The position numbers were made by a program, and so were the translations under genes. A stretch of DNA of 64,000 nucleotides. Origin: Carex sylvatica (Eukaryota > Streptophyta > Magnoliopsida > Poales > Cyperaceae). Location: the NCBI GenBank assembly GCA_964058845.1, contig CAXKVR010000170.1, positions 62,001 through 126,000 on the forward strand, written 5' to 3'. Shown here in pieces: positions 13,101 through 23,367 of this stretch (its first letter is position 1; every line of letters starts with the position of its first letter). The notes beneath the pieces are model-generated. The model worked only from the letters and a program-made list of their open reading frames with translations, did no database searches and was not told the DNA's origin.

Positions 13101-14324
13101 ATATCAGAGTTTATACCTGCTCATGCACCATTTATAGTCATCTTGACTTTTCCTTCTAAGCAAAGATAATTGTTTGTCCATGGTGATTAACACTGACAAA
13201 TAATACTAGTGGCATATCATACCTGCAAACAAAAAATTATTTAGTATTCACACTATGTATTACATAATAGTCAACTATATTACAAAAATTATTAAATCAT
13301 AAGATTATTACCTATTGGTTAAGTACGTTGCATCCAAAACAACAACATCGTGAAAATATTTGTAGGTTGCACGACTTCGATCATCAGACCAAAAGATGTA
13401 CCATAAACAACTATCACCTGTACAATTGTAAGTATAGTAAAAGTTGCGATCAATCAATTGCTTGTTTTGAAAGTACTCAAAAATCAATTGACAATCGTCT
13501 CCTCCAAGTGCTTGTAATTTGTTCCTCCTGTCTTTATCTATGTGATTGTGTGCATCTTTTTTTGTAAACAGACACCTTAGGTATCCACCTGCACCTTTTA
13601 TTACCAGATTTATATTAGCCGCCACAGACATTCCTTATTCTTCATGAAAATTCAACAAATCATGTAACATCTTTGGGATATACCGGTAACCTGAAATTAG
13701 AAACGATAATTCGGACTGTATACATGGTTATGCTCAAGATAAACTTCTACTACAACCCATCCTCTAGTAATGTCAGTATTTTTCAACTTTATACAAGCCT
13801 TAGAACCTGTCCCTACAACAACCCTCCTCCTCTTAGGTATACGACCCTCATTACTTGTATTCGGCTTTCTACACTTACTGCATGCTAAAGTATAATGCTG
13901 GCTTAGGTCTTTATTCTTATGATTTGACATTTTGAAAACACCAAAACTAGACTGCTTTCCAAATAGTTCATAGTACTTGCATGCTTCTTCCAATGTTTCA
14001 AACCAATCATTCACATCAGGTGGGGCTTAACTCATGAATTCCATCATCCCCATCAATTATCACATCATATGTTTCAACTTGATTCTCTACCCTACCATTA
14101 ACATTTGTTTCAACTTGATCTTCTAAACCATTCAGTTCATCAAGAGCTTCAACACTCAAATTCCAACCATATATATTCTCTCTGACACCAACATCATTAT
14201 TTAACACTTCATTAGCACGATACTGCTCTTCAAAATAATGATATATATCAACCTCATCTATTTCTCCATTTGAATATTCTAACCACAAATCATCACCAGC
14301 CTTTTCATTAAGATCAAAACTCAT
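10130..14324 (-). pseudogene. FAR1/FRS-type Mutator-like transposase gene with expanded C-terminal exon array
   Basis: The N-terminal exon (14324-14016) is acidic. The FAR1-type DNA-binding domain follows (14014-13697: DWFETLEEACKYYELFGKQS, CSKC, LEHNHVYSP). The MULE catalytic core has VVVLDATYLTNR (13340-13308, first Asp), then VSVNHHGQTI, then GGVTDQCPSIELGVKHIF (second Asp, near 12870) and HRYCSWHI. ESMNAFLNAYLTRRESLKDL starts at 12548, and a decayed SWIM zinc finger with KYIVNR spans about 12190-12080. The C-terminal exons follow, with the mini-exon array at 11485-10577 and a basic tail resembling FRS proteins (PPNKSKRRGCPRKKT, near 10340). Lesions seen: a one-base frameshift in the GGGG run at 14022-14025, an in-frame TAA at 13635-13637, a frame change near 13160, and TAG for the SWIM tryptophan at 12084-12086. 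It is therefore an inactive transposase, though still well preserved. Confidence 0.85.
10577..11485 (-). repeat. Tandem array of duplicated 63-bp phase-1 mini-exons
   Basis: Full 63-bp copies are 11485-11423, 11321-11259, 11162-11100, 10914-10852 and 10752-10690. Truncated copies are near 11052-11014 and 10613-10577. Each full copy follows TTGTAG or TAG and precedes a GTA donor (GTAAAA, GTACAA, GTAAAC or GTACCC), starts with two bases completing a codon and ends with one base of the next (phase 1 on both sides). Each can therefore be added or dropped without breaking frame. The encoded 21-residue module varies around MN, V, GQSSM, F-N and R (for example MNETVIEGQSSMLFENQRR). The repeat unit with its intron is about 162 bp. 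All five full copies are open. Confidence 0.8.
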
Positions 14325-14870
14325 TCTGTTATTTTAATTTAAAAAAACAAATTAGTACAACATAATGAACAATAACAACAAGTATTCATATCAAACGATT
14401 CAAGAATTAATAAATGTACACTATAAAGGGTTTATATTTTACCAAATATAATTACCATCTAACATAAACACTATAAAAGGATTAAATCTACCTCATGAAG
14501 TATTAATACAAACAATAACATATATTCATTGATAACATATAACATATAACATATACACATACATAAAAATTCCCTCATAACAGATATAGCTATTATCATA
14601 GTAAACAATAAAGGAACAAGTATTCACAGTAACAACATTACATGATAGAATCAAATGAATTTAGTATTCATAACAACAGCATCAAAATATGTAACAACTG
14701 ATCAATTCAGATCTACGAAAATTTTCATATCATATCGTCAAATTCTAAAATTACAACATATATTGTGATCACATTCACAAATGACTTTTAATAACCTAAA
14801 TCAAATACAAATCGCACATTACCTGACAGTAAACTAGGAAAAACAAAAAAAATAAACAATACCTAATAAT

Positions 14871-15095
14871 TCAAATCGCCTGAGATCGATTTGATATCAG
14901 TGGAAAACACTTGCGATCGCCTGAGAGATCGCCTGAGACAGGTAGGACATCATCAGAGAGATGAATGTGTGCGATCGCCTGAGAGAGGAGCGCGCAATGG
15001 ATCGAGAGAGGAGTGCGCGATGGATCGCCTGAGATTTATAAGCCTCCGATCACCTGAGAAAAATGAGAGAAATCGCCGACTCTGATCGCCTGGAG
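14871..15095. repeat. Subterminal GATCGCCTGAGA repeats at the MULE right end
   Basis: About seven copies of GATCGCCTGAGA or close variants occur in 225 bp (near 14877, 14915, 14927, 14973, 15023, 15048 and 15084). The stretch is far more GC-rich than the rest of the element. Clustered short repeats just inside a transposon end are often transposase-binding sites; that role is inferred. The stretch lies upstream of the transposase ATG and could also act as its promoter. Confidence 0.65.
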
Positions 15096-15422
15096 AAGGA
15101 AAGCGCGGAGGAAAAGAAAATTTCAAAAAAAGGAAGGTTAATAAATGGACTGGCGCCAACAGTTAGCTCGAAATAACTGATTCTTAATTATTGCCAATGA
15201 TTATTAACTACTTTTGTTAGTTAGAATCAGAAGGACACTTAGGGGACGGGAGCTGGGGGGGGACAATATAATTACTCTTTATTTTATCTCATTTTATTTA
15301 ATTTATCTCAATTAATATTATTTGATGAATTTGGAATCCTAGGGTGAGACTGAGTAAGGTTAATATCCATTTGGATAAGGTTGATTTTAGACGTGCACTA
15401 CAGGTACATTGTTACTACTTAG

Positions 15423-15617
15423 TGGGCCTATTCAGCAAGAGCAGAATAGAGTGATAAAAGAGTTCTATTTTTGAATCCCTCTATTCCTCTATGAACTAAT
15501 TTTTTATTCTATATGAAAGGTGAAATAGAGAAATTAATATTTTTCAAGAGATAAATTTAACTCATTTACCTACTCTTTCACTATTCTACTCTTTTATCAT
15601 CAACCGAACACAGCCAA
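15423..15617. mobile_element. Possible short non-autonomous hAT-like element (MITE)
   Basis: The left end GGGCCTATTCAGCAAGAG and the reverse complement of the right end (GGCTGTGTTCGGTTGATG) resemble each other, and both are followed by AGAATAG-GTGA-AAAGAG. GGGCCTNTTCGG-type ends are common in plant hAT-like MITEs. The inverted repeat is imperfect and I see no clear 8-bp duplication, so the call is tentative. Confidence 0.4.
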
Positions 15618-16209
15618 AATATTAAGGAATTGAGATCTATTCCAAATTCCACTTTTTCTCTATTCCACTAATGAAGTAGTTCATTTTTACTGTACAAGTA
15701 CTGTAGTAGTAGAGCATACCGCATATGGATAAGGATAGAAGAAAAAAAGGGGCAGTTGAAGCATCGGAGAGGTGCTCCAATTATTAAGTGTTATTATTTT
15801 TATTTCAAACATGCTCGCTCCCAAAGACAAATTCTTCCTATTGTTTTTCTTTTGCAAATCATCAAGTACAACCATGACAAAAGTAGCTAGCCTCATACAT
15901 ACAGGCTACATTTGCAAGAAGAACAAAGCAAAATAACGATGAACTTATTGATCTGCATCCAGCTGCATTTTTACATAAGCAAAGCTTTTCTTATTTTATT
16001 TTTTTAATATTTTTTTCTTTTTCTTTTCAACATAAAACTACAGCTAGCCTTAAGGCTAGCTATTAAAGAACAGATAAAAATACAAGAACTAAAAAGATTA
16101 AAAAAGAAGAAGAAGAAAGCATGAGCATGAGCATGAGAGGTCGGCCCCACCAAAAATAAAAATAAAAATAAAAGGAAATAAATGTCTATCTATTTGGGTG
16201 CAGGTGCTG
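15618..16209. other. 3' flank of the YTH gene
   Basis: No gene is seen. This is AT-rich sequence downstream of the minus-strand YTH-domain gene and probably holds its 3' untranslated region. Confidence 0.4.
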
Positions 16210-19200
16210 CTAAGTCAAATCTTCAGGCTTAGAAAGCGCAGTAGAGACCGAGTCGTCAACATCTGCACTCTTAATATTATTGTCTTCAACACGCACAGCA
16301 CGAGCAAAACTCTTCGCAATCAACTCCCCATCTGGGCCTACCATTTGTAATTGCTGCTGCTGCTGAGGCACATGGTGTTGCAACTGGTGTGCTCGGTTCT
16401 CTTGCATAAGCTTCTCACGCTTCTCATAATATTCAAAGTCTTCAAGCAAGTGACTCTCTGCCTCATGCTTCTTAAATATACTCAGCATCTCCATTCCCTG
16501 CTCTAGCTTCACCTATAAATAATAATAATAAATGTTACAAGCCGCATTTATGCAACACCTTCTCTTCTTATCAAACAACCAAAACATTAAATAAGTCTTA
16601 CCTCTTGAGTGTCACGGCTGTTAGTGACAGGTTTGTTGTCATTGTTCTCGAGGATGATGTGGCGGAAGAGGTTGTTAGGAACATCTTTCACAAAGTGCCA
16701 CTTCACGGGGAACTGCCCTGTCCACTTGTCTTGCTGCCAATAATTCACACTCTTCTCAAAATCCACCGGGCCCACCATCTCTGCCACTCCGCAAAACTGC
16801 GAGCTTGCATTCACCTGGAATGGATGGATCACATGTCATCAGCAATTTAATAATACTTAGTTATTAAAAAAATACTCATATGATCAGTATGTATGTATGT
16901 ATGTATGTATTACTGACCGAGAAAAAGAGAAAAACCAAGCATGGCTCCTTCTTCTCTTTGGCTTCACGATAAGCAGCGTCAAGCTTCTTATTCCCATTAA
17001 CAGTGCTAGCCCAAACACTGTATTTAATGCTCTTGTGCACATTATCTTCACTATATGACTTTATTATGAAAAACTTTGCATCTTCATACTCAGTTGGGAA
17101 ATCTGGACTGTTGTACATCTCTCCATTTGGCCCCTTCAAAATCCCCACCACCACCTTCTCTTTGTTGTTGTTGCTGCTTTCTTTTTCATCCGATTCAGCT
17201 TCTTGCTTCTTGGGTCTGGTGGCACGTGGGCCCCGGTTTTGCTCAGTTAGGAAGTCAAGGGATGATCCGTTGCAACTGCAAATCAGTGCATTGCCTTTGG
17301 GGCCACCAGGAGCACCACCTCTCCTTCGGTTCTTGTCCATGGAGAAGAGCCCACTTCCCCTGTTACTGTTAGAGGTTGAATTTGCAATCGGACCCCCATA
17401 ATTGGTATAATTACCAAAGTTGTGGTACGGGATACTTGGCGTGTAGCCACGGTCATAGGAATTGTTGGAGAAACCAAAGCCATAGTAGGGCTTTTGGTGT
17501 GTCTGTGTCACCTGCAAAATTACAAAATGGTTGGAGGTTACTCAGACCAATTGACAATTGGAGTAGATCATAACTGCACTGATATTTTTTAAATTTTATA
17601 CCAGAGAGCATTCACCCTTCTGGGTCAAAGTTGTATTGACCTTGCTGTTATAGACACAGTACAAATGTTCGACAGAATGGATGGCTTCAGTTGAGAAAAT
17701 ACAAATAAACAAGGATAGAAAATAAAAAAATTAGAAACAGAAATCTCACTAGCCCCAAATTGCCAAAGAAAGGAGATAGAGATAGAGATAGAGTACCATT
17801 CCGGGTATACTGGTTTGACCAAAAGAGCTGTGCATCGGTATCGGCTGAGGAGAAGCAACAGGAGATGGCAACATAGTCATACAGCTACCGTCTGGCTGCT
17901 TTGACCAATCTGACCAAAATAGTCACCAAGAAAAATGTCAGTATGAACCATATTGAGATAATCTGACCAAAATAGTCACCAAAAAAAAATGTCAGTATGA
18001 ACCATATTGAGATAATTGAAACTATTAGTGGGGGGCGGGGGGGAACATCACAAATTAGATTTCAGTACTTTTGCTGCTTGGGAATGGGTACTTACCTCTA
18101 CCAAATAACATATCAGAAGAAAGGAGGCTGCCTTGGCCAGTAGCATCAACGGACCCAATTGGGTTTGGGTCAATCTGAGAGATCACATGATTTGGACTGG
18201 GGGAGTACGGGTTGGGTTGCTGCTGGTAGTATGGGCCCGGGCCTGAAAAAGGAAAGTGTTGAGGCGAGTAGAATTGTCCATCACTTGTCACAGTTGGCAG
18301 AGGTGTGGCTGCTGGAGAATACGGTCCATAAGGAATTTGCGGATTATATCCATACCCAGCATGGAACATCATCGATGGATCTTCATTGTATAACATCTTT
18401 TAAAAATAAAAATAAACAAATAAATGTTTTATTTCAATGAGATAATGACAACTCCTTTTTAAAAAATGAGTAAATCTTTGAGCTAGAGAAAACACTTTTC
18501 TCTTCTAACAAATTCTCAAATGTGCTAATTGGGCATATATATATATTTGAGTAGAACTAGGGTGTTCTTAAGCTCACCAAAGTGGTTGGTGAGCTTAACT
18601 TTAAAACCCATCAAACCGATTTCAAATGATGAATCCGAACCATTGGAACCCACCTACCTTACGAGTGATGCGTCTACATGTGAAAAATTTAAACATTCGA
18701 ATTAATTTAGTATAAACTCAATTGGTCAAAATTAGAAGTTAATAAATTAATTTTAGTGCATTCATTTTTTGAATGTTTTTTGACCGCTTGACTTCAAATT
18801 AAATTAATTCGAATGTTTAAAATTTTCACATGTAGACGCATCACTTGTAAGGTAGACGGATTTCAACTGTTTGGATTCGTCATTTGAAACCGATTTGATA
18901 GGTTTTGGAGTTAAGCTCACCAAACACTTTGGTGATCTTAAGAACACCCTAGTTCTACTCTATATATTTATACTTCGCATGCAACAAGAATGTAGATTTT
19001 AAAAAACAAAAACAAGAAAGGAACTAGAGACAAAAAGAAAATCTATATTTTAACTCACAGCTGCACTAACATCCATGCCATCAAAATTGACATATTGAGC
19101 GTAGTCTTCCCATTCATTACTTGTATTCTCATATCCTAGAAAATATAACAAAAAGTTTAATTAAAAAGTGACATTTTCATATGCCACGTTCCCAAAAGCA

Positions 19201-20106
19201 AATAAATCTGAAAGTATTGATCCAGAAATGCAAACACTGACCCCCATAGATGAATGCTTGGGCTTGTGGAGAATACAAGTTATGTGTATACGCAAAACTC
19301 CGATCTGCACCACTGCCAACTGGGGTGCTGACTTGGATCTGCACCGGTCTATTGGGACCAGCTGAATTCAGTGAAACACTAGGAGGCGCTATCACCTTCT
19401 CATCTTTGTTTCGAATTGACTGGTTAAATAAAGAACAGAGACAAATTAGAGCAAATATAAGATAACACCTCACTTGTTTATAAGAAAATTAAACCAGCAG
19501 CATGAAGCTCCCTCCATCAATTTTGACTTGGCTGATTGGTGTTTATTGCACAATTGACAGGTGAGGCTTAAGCTAACAAACAGGTATATGAGTGAAATCA
19601 ATGCTCAATTAGACAGTTCCTGCGCTAAACAGGTAGGTTACCAGAAATTTGTATACTGTGAGTGTGAGTAGCAAAAAAAGCATTGTAGCATTGAGTAAAT
19701 TGTGAAATTAAGATGTTAACAAGGAACCTGATCTTTAGAAGCATCTGAGTTTGTAGGTTTCTGTTCAGTATCTGCAGGATGGAGAGATTCCATTGAACCT
19801 GAATATTACAATAGGAAAAAATGATTGAAGATAATCTAGCTTCTAGAGAAACCAATTGAAATACGATTAATGACAAAGCAGATCTTAGATAATCTAGCTG
19901 AGAACCAATTGAAGTATGGATCTATTGAAGAGCGAGCACTAAATTGTAAGGATTCAGTACCAACCAATTATAATTTGGAACAATTGATGATGGCAAGAAG
20001 CTGGATCTGAGGAATTTACAATGTCGGAAAAGAGAAATTGAAATTGAAATTGAAGAAGAGAGGAGTGAGTACCGATTTGATCGGTGGAGATTCGGTCGGT
20101 TGACAT
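16210..20106 (-). CDS. ECT5: YTH-domain m6A reader, EVOLUTIONARILY CONSERVED C-TERMINAL REGION (ECT) family
   Basis: The protein binds N6-methyladenosine in mRNA, normally in the cytoplasm. Nine coding exons splice in frame: 20106-20073, 19798-19728, 19419-19242, 19135-19059, 18396-18096, 17909-17797, 17511-16918, 16814-16602 and 16512-16210, giving 627 residues (ECT proteins are usually about 500-670). The N-terminal 400 residues are low-complexity and rich in Tyr, Pro, Gln and Gly ([15 protein letters not shown]), as in phase-separating ECTs. The YTH domain starts near residue 402 with [20 protein letters not shown]. The three cage tryptophans are visible: W425 in SVWAS, and W482 and W487 in NYWQQDKW. 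A Gln-rich tail follows. The domain looks intact. The intron at 19058-18397 contains a foldback element. The ECT5 name rests only on gene order remembered from Arabidopsis; membership of the ECT family is certain. Confidence 0.93.
17911..18016. repeat. Two-copy tandem repeat of about 52 bp in a YTH-gene intron
   Basis: CTGACCAAAATAGTCACCA followed by AAATGTCAGTATGAACCATA occurs twice head to tail, immediately upstream of the 17909-17797 exon. The first copy supplies the splice acceptor, so the duplication also doubled an acceptor-like sequence. Confidence 0.75.
18549..18960. mobile_element. Foldback element (long-inverted-repeat MITE) in an intron of the YTH gene
   Basis: The left end GAGTAGAACTAGGGTGTTC, and most of the following 150 or so bases, recur inverted at the right end, which finishes at 18960. 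The whole 412 bp would fold into one long hairpin around a short centre near 18755. It sits in TA-rich DNA in the intron between YTH exons 4 and 5. A truncated relative lies at 58079-58342. There is no coding capacity. The superfamily is not clear from the ends. Confidence 0.85.
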
Positions 20107-20659
20107 GATCGATCCAGATCTATCTGTTTTGAAGTCGGAGGGGAGGGATCAAAATGGATAAGGCTTGGCGCTCAATTGATCTTCAGAATTCGGATAGTAA
20201 GTCTGTCTGTCTCTCTCTCTCTATACAATTTATTTTGAATTAATTAGCAAGATTGATTGATTAATTAATAATTGCAGCGTCGAACTGGATCTTGCTCGAT
20301 TAAATCTCTTCTGATCTTGATCTGAGAGCAAGAGCGAAGAGAGAGGTGCCGACCGGTCGAGTCGAGAAGAGTCTTCTCTCTCTCTCTCTCTTCAATTAGA
20401 AAGAAATTAAAATAACAAAATCTATGCAGTGCTGGAGCCTGGAGACCTGGATGGAGATGGGATTTGCTGTTGCATATTACTATGTTCTTTTCTGCAGCCC
20501 TTCAGTTCCACTTCCACCGAGAGTCTGAGAGAGACTCAGGTAAATAAATAAAGCTCCGTTACCCGCTTCACCAAAATATATATACTATACTGGACCTCGT
20601 CTGCCACACTGGAGACCAAAATCAGAAAATCAAACGCAAAACAAATGAATATTGATTGT

Positions 20660-20709
20660 ACATATACATACATACATACATACATACATACATACATACA
20701 TACATACAT
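20660..20709. repeat. (CATA)n microsatellite
   Basis: About twelve uninterrupted CATA units, directly readable. Confidence 0.95.
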
Positions 20710-21154
20710 TACTTGTTTGACCTCTTAACTTCATCAAATGAAGCCTTCTGACTTCTAATTTGCACACCTCATTTCTTAGCTCCAAGCCTCCAACCTTTTT
20801 TTTTATGTATATTATATCGATTGCTTATGTAATTATCAAAAAAATATATTCATTTACTTCTTCTCTAATTTGGAGCCACTGCCGCACTGCAACTCAATGT
20901 ATATTTATATATATGCTATCTTATTAATGATATACAAAGATCATTTCAATTTCATATTGTGCCAATTTAGTGTGGTCTATTCCCTGGTTGGCCAGGAATA
21001 TATAAGATATTTATGCATTTAATTGAAACTTTTGAGACCAATTAATTAATCATGCTTTTAATTGGGAACAATTAATTAATTGTTTCTATCCGATATTTAA
21101 TTATATTATGCAAGCTAGCTAGGTGAAGTCCAACTAGGTGAGGTCCAATGAATT

Positions 21155-21520
21155 TAGGGGTGTAAACGGATCCCCATAATATCTGTCCGAATCTATTATG
21201 CATATCCGAATACGGATAAACATAGCATATAATTAATTTTCTGGATCCAAATTCTGATATTTTTGTAATAATAAGAAGAAAAAAAATCTAAATTCGAAAA
21301 CGGATAATTTTGAAGATGCATAAACATAACGCATATCTGATTCAATTCAAAAAACAGTCTGAATTTGTTATGCATCAGCTTATGATCCGAATACGGATAA
21401 CATAGCGGATAATTTTCTGGATCCGAATTCCAATATTTTTGTAATAATAAGAAGAAAAAAATCTAAATTCAAAAACGGATAATTTTGAAAAAACATAACG
21501 TATATCTAATTCAATCCGAA
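21155..21520. mobile_element. hAT-like terminus TAGGGGTGTAAACGGATC with internal direct repeats
   Basis: TAGGGGTGTAAACGG is a terminal motif typical of non-autonomous plant hAT-like elements. The same motif ends an element inverted at 50220. Inside, a block containing CGAATACGGATAA and TTTTTGTAATAATAAG repeats with a period of about 176 bp (21210-21340 and 21390-21515). The other terminus is not found, so this is probably a truncated copy. Confidence 0.5.
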
Positions 21521-22101
21521 ACCCTTTTTTGAGCGCCTCTCTCTCCTCTTTTGGTTCTCTCCAATTCACATAATCTTATATACTAACTCCACCCGCTCTC
21601 TCTGTTCAGAGGTGAAACTAAAAAATTTAGATAGAGGAGAAAACATATAATATTGTGAGTGAGATTTGAAACTAAATCTCACCTATCACAATGAGGAATT
21701 TTTATCACTTAGTTAAAAAAATACATGTGATATTTTAGAAGAGGAGCTGGATATATAAAAACTTCTAGAAAAAATAAATTTCAATAATTAAAAATTTTAA
21801 AATTACGAGGTAGCACTCTTTAGCTTACACCAAATTTTTTCATTCCCTATCGATAATTATTGGAGTCATGCATCCTTTAAACTAATAATAATAATACTAC
21901 TACCACTAACATCATCATAATCATAATTAATGCTCAAAAGATTGTGAATGACATTTTCTATCTGAATTTATGTACAAAAATTTGCGTAACATTTGATGCC
22001 TTGTAAATATTGTGGGAACTGCATATCTAGCTATCTGACCATTGAACTAAAACTCCAAATAATCATAATCAGAATAAATAAAAGAGAGGCAACAGCAGAA
22101 A

Positions 22102-22174
22102 TCCGTTGTAGTCTAGCTGGTTAGGATACTCGGCTCTCACCCGAGAGACCCGGGTTCGAGTCCCGGCAACGGAA
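22102..22174 (+). tRNA. tRNA-Glu (anticodon CTC)
   Basis: The 7-bp acceptor stem TCCGTTG pairs fully with CAACGGA, and A22174 is the discriminator base. The D arm, the anticodon stem CTCGG/CCGAG with loop CTCTCAC (anticodon CTC at 22136-22138), and the T arm GGGTTCGAGTCCC are all intact. A T-run for Pol III termination begins at about 22177. There is no intron. It reads on the plus strand and is likely functional. Confidence 0.97.
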
Positions 22175-23066
22175 TGTTTTTTTAATTTCCCTTCTCCTTT
22201 TGCAACTTTTATAAAAAGTTCCACTAGAGGAGAGCCATGTGATGTGACCTAATAATGTATAGTATATATTAAATTGTTAAGCTACGTTGGTTTTCTTTAG
22301 TTTCTGTTTCTTTTTTCTCATTCATCGTCATCTTAATTACAGAGCTAACATTAAACAGCAAGAGGTGTTGGGCTTCAAATGCGAAAGTGCTCAAGGAGTG
22401 ATTTTGCCGAACATTTTGTAGACATACATCAATATCCAATCAAATGAAAAAAAATATAAAAGTCAATTAAGAAGCCAATACAAACAAACAATCAAGCATA
22501 AGAAAATAAAAGAGAGAAGATTTTACGTAGAAACTCTTTTGAAAAAAAATCACGGAAATACATGACACAACTTCACTACATTAATGAGTTTTTACAAATA
22601 CAAGAAGATAATTAAGCCAATAACACTTTCTCTTACATTCTCTTACAATTTCATACATTAATCTACGAGATTTTCAAGTATATACAATAGATTGCTACAA
22701 GAGAACAAAAAGCATAGAGAGAGCTTTCAAAAGAGGGGAACTCTCTCTATCTGTTTCTTTCTATTCGGAAATGAATTTTCGTTAATTAACTAATTGGGCC
22801 GAAGCCCAAAATCAGTTTTGGCTTCACGTATCAACATGAGGCATCATCCCTTTTAAAATAATCTTTTTATGCATAATATGACATCACATATTGTATCCAT
22901 GCAGTTATACTATTTCTTAAAAAAAAAAGACAACATTTGATCGATGCACTTCTTCTTTATTGTAAGAAATACTCTTTTATGGCAACTGGTAATATTCAGC
23001 CAGACGTAATAAATGAATTAAAAATCAAATGACAACAAGGGAAAAATCTAATAAAGAAAATCTAAA
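22175..23066. other. Intergenic DNA, possible old LTR remnant
   Basis: No gene is seen. Between about 22340 and 22850, phrases such as TTTTACGTAGAAACTCTTTT and AAATCACGG resemble those in Copia-type LTRs, but no TG...CA-bounded repeat pair is present. I treat this as a weak resemblance. The right part is probably the 3' untranslated region of the transporter gene. Confidence 0.25.
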
Positions 23067-23334
23067 CTAAGCATAAACATGATCACTCAATTTGCGACCG
23101 CTTGTATCAAAGGGAAAGAAAAATATAGCGACGCCTGATAAAAACATGACAAGTTGAAATATGAAAATAGCAAGGGTCTGATGGCAAGAATGAACCATTG
23201 TTACAGCCACGAGGGGGCATAAAATGCCACCGAATCTTGCAACTGAACTTGCAAAACCAACACCAGTAGCCCGTACAGCTGTCGGATATATCTAAACATA
23301 AAAGACACATAGCAAGTTTAGTTGCTGAGATGAG

Positions 23335-23367
<33 letters not shown>

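Larger units (their letters stand above)
4369..14670 (+). repeat. Dispersed same-orientation GTATTCATA motif in MULE spacers and introns
   Basis: The octamer-like word GTATTCAT, usually AGTATTCATATCT or AGTATTCATAC, recurs throughout the noncoding parts of the element. Examples start near 4369, 4598, 4843, 5130, 5660, 7590, 7636, 8055, 9570, 9622, 10045, 10655, 10974, 11385, 11548, 12972, 13062 and 14380. I see at least 30 exact or one-mismatch copies. Nearly all read the same way on the plus strand, so TATGAATAC on the coding strand. It avoids the exons that encode conserved domains. I do not see such a density elsewhere in the window. Confidence 0.7.
4200..15240 (-). mobile_element. Mutator-like element (MULE) with FAR1-type transposase and captured PMD/Ulp1 gene
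   Basis: Two minus-strand gene bodies lie back to back with almost no other coding DNA between them. One (14324 to 10130) is a FAR1/FRS-like MULE transposase, the other (about 9540 to 4960) a plant-mobile-domain plus Ulp1-protease gene. The pairing of a MULE transposase with an Ulp1-like gene is known from Arabidopsis Kaonashi elements and melon CUMULE, and supports reading the whole 11 kb as one element. Spacers share the same AT-rich composition and a dispersed GTATTCATA motif, unlike the flanking DNA. The right end has GATCGCCTGAGA repeats. I could not find convincing terminal inverted repeats or a target duplication, so the boundaries are approximate. Frameshifts and stops in the transposase indicate an inactive copy. 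Confidence 0.75.
20107..22101. other. Upstream region of the YTH gene, with microsatellite and decayed element
   Basis: This holds the putative leader and promoter of the minus-strand YTH gene, with CT microsatellites near 20213 and 20380. A (CATA)n tract lies at 20660-20709. From 21155 an hAT-like end (listed separately) begins. No protein gene is recognised. Confidence 0.5.

Noticed and set aside
4430..15255. Possible terminal repeats of the MULE (GAATCAG and GGGGAC words at both ends)
   Set aside because: The similar words at about 4460 and 15225 lie in direct, not inverted, orientation and the match is short. I could not define terminal inverted repeats or a target duplication.
22340..22850. 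Copia LTR
   Set aside because: Only short phrases resemble LTRs of that type; no bounded repeat pair, primer site or coding sequence is present, so it is listed only as weak resemblance.
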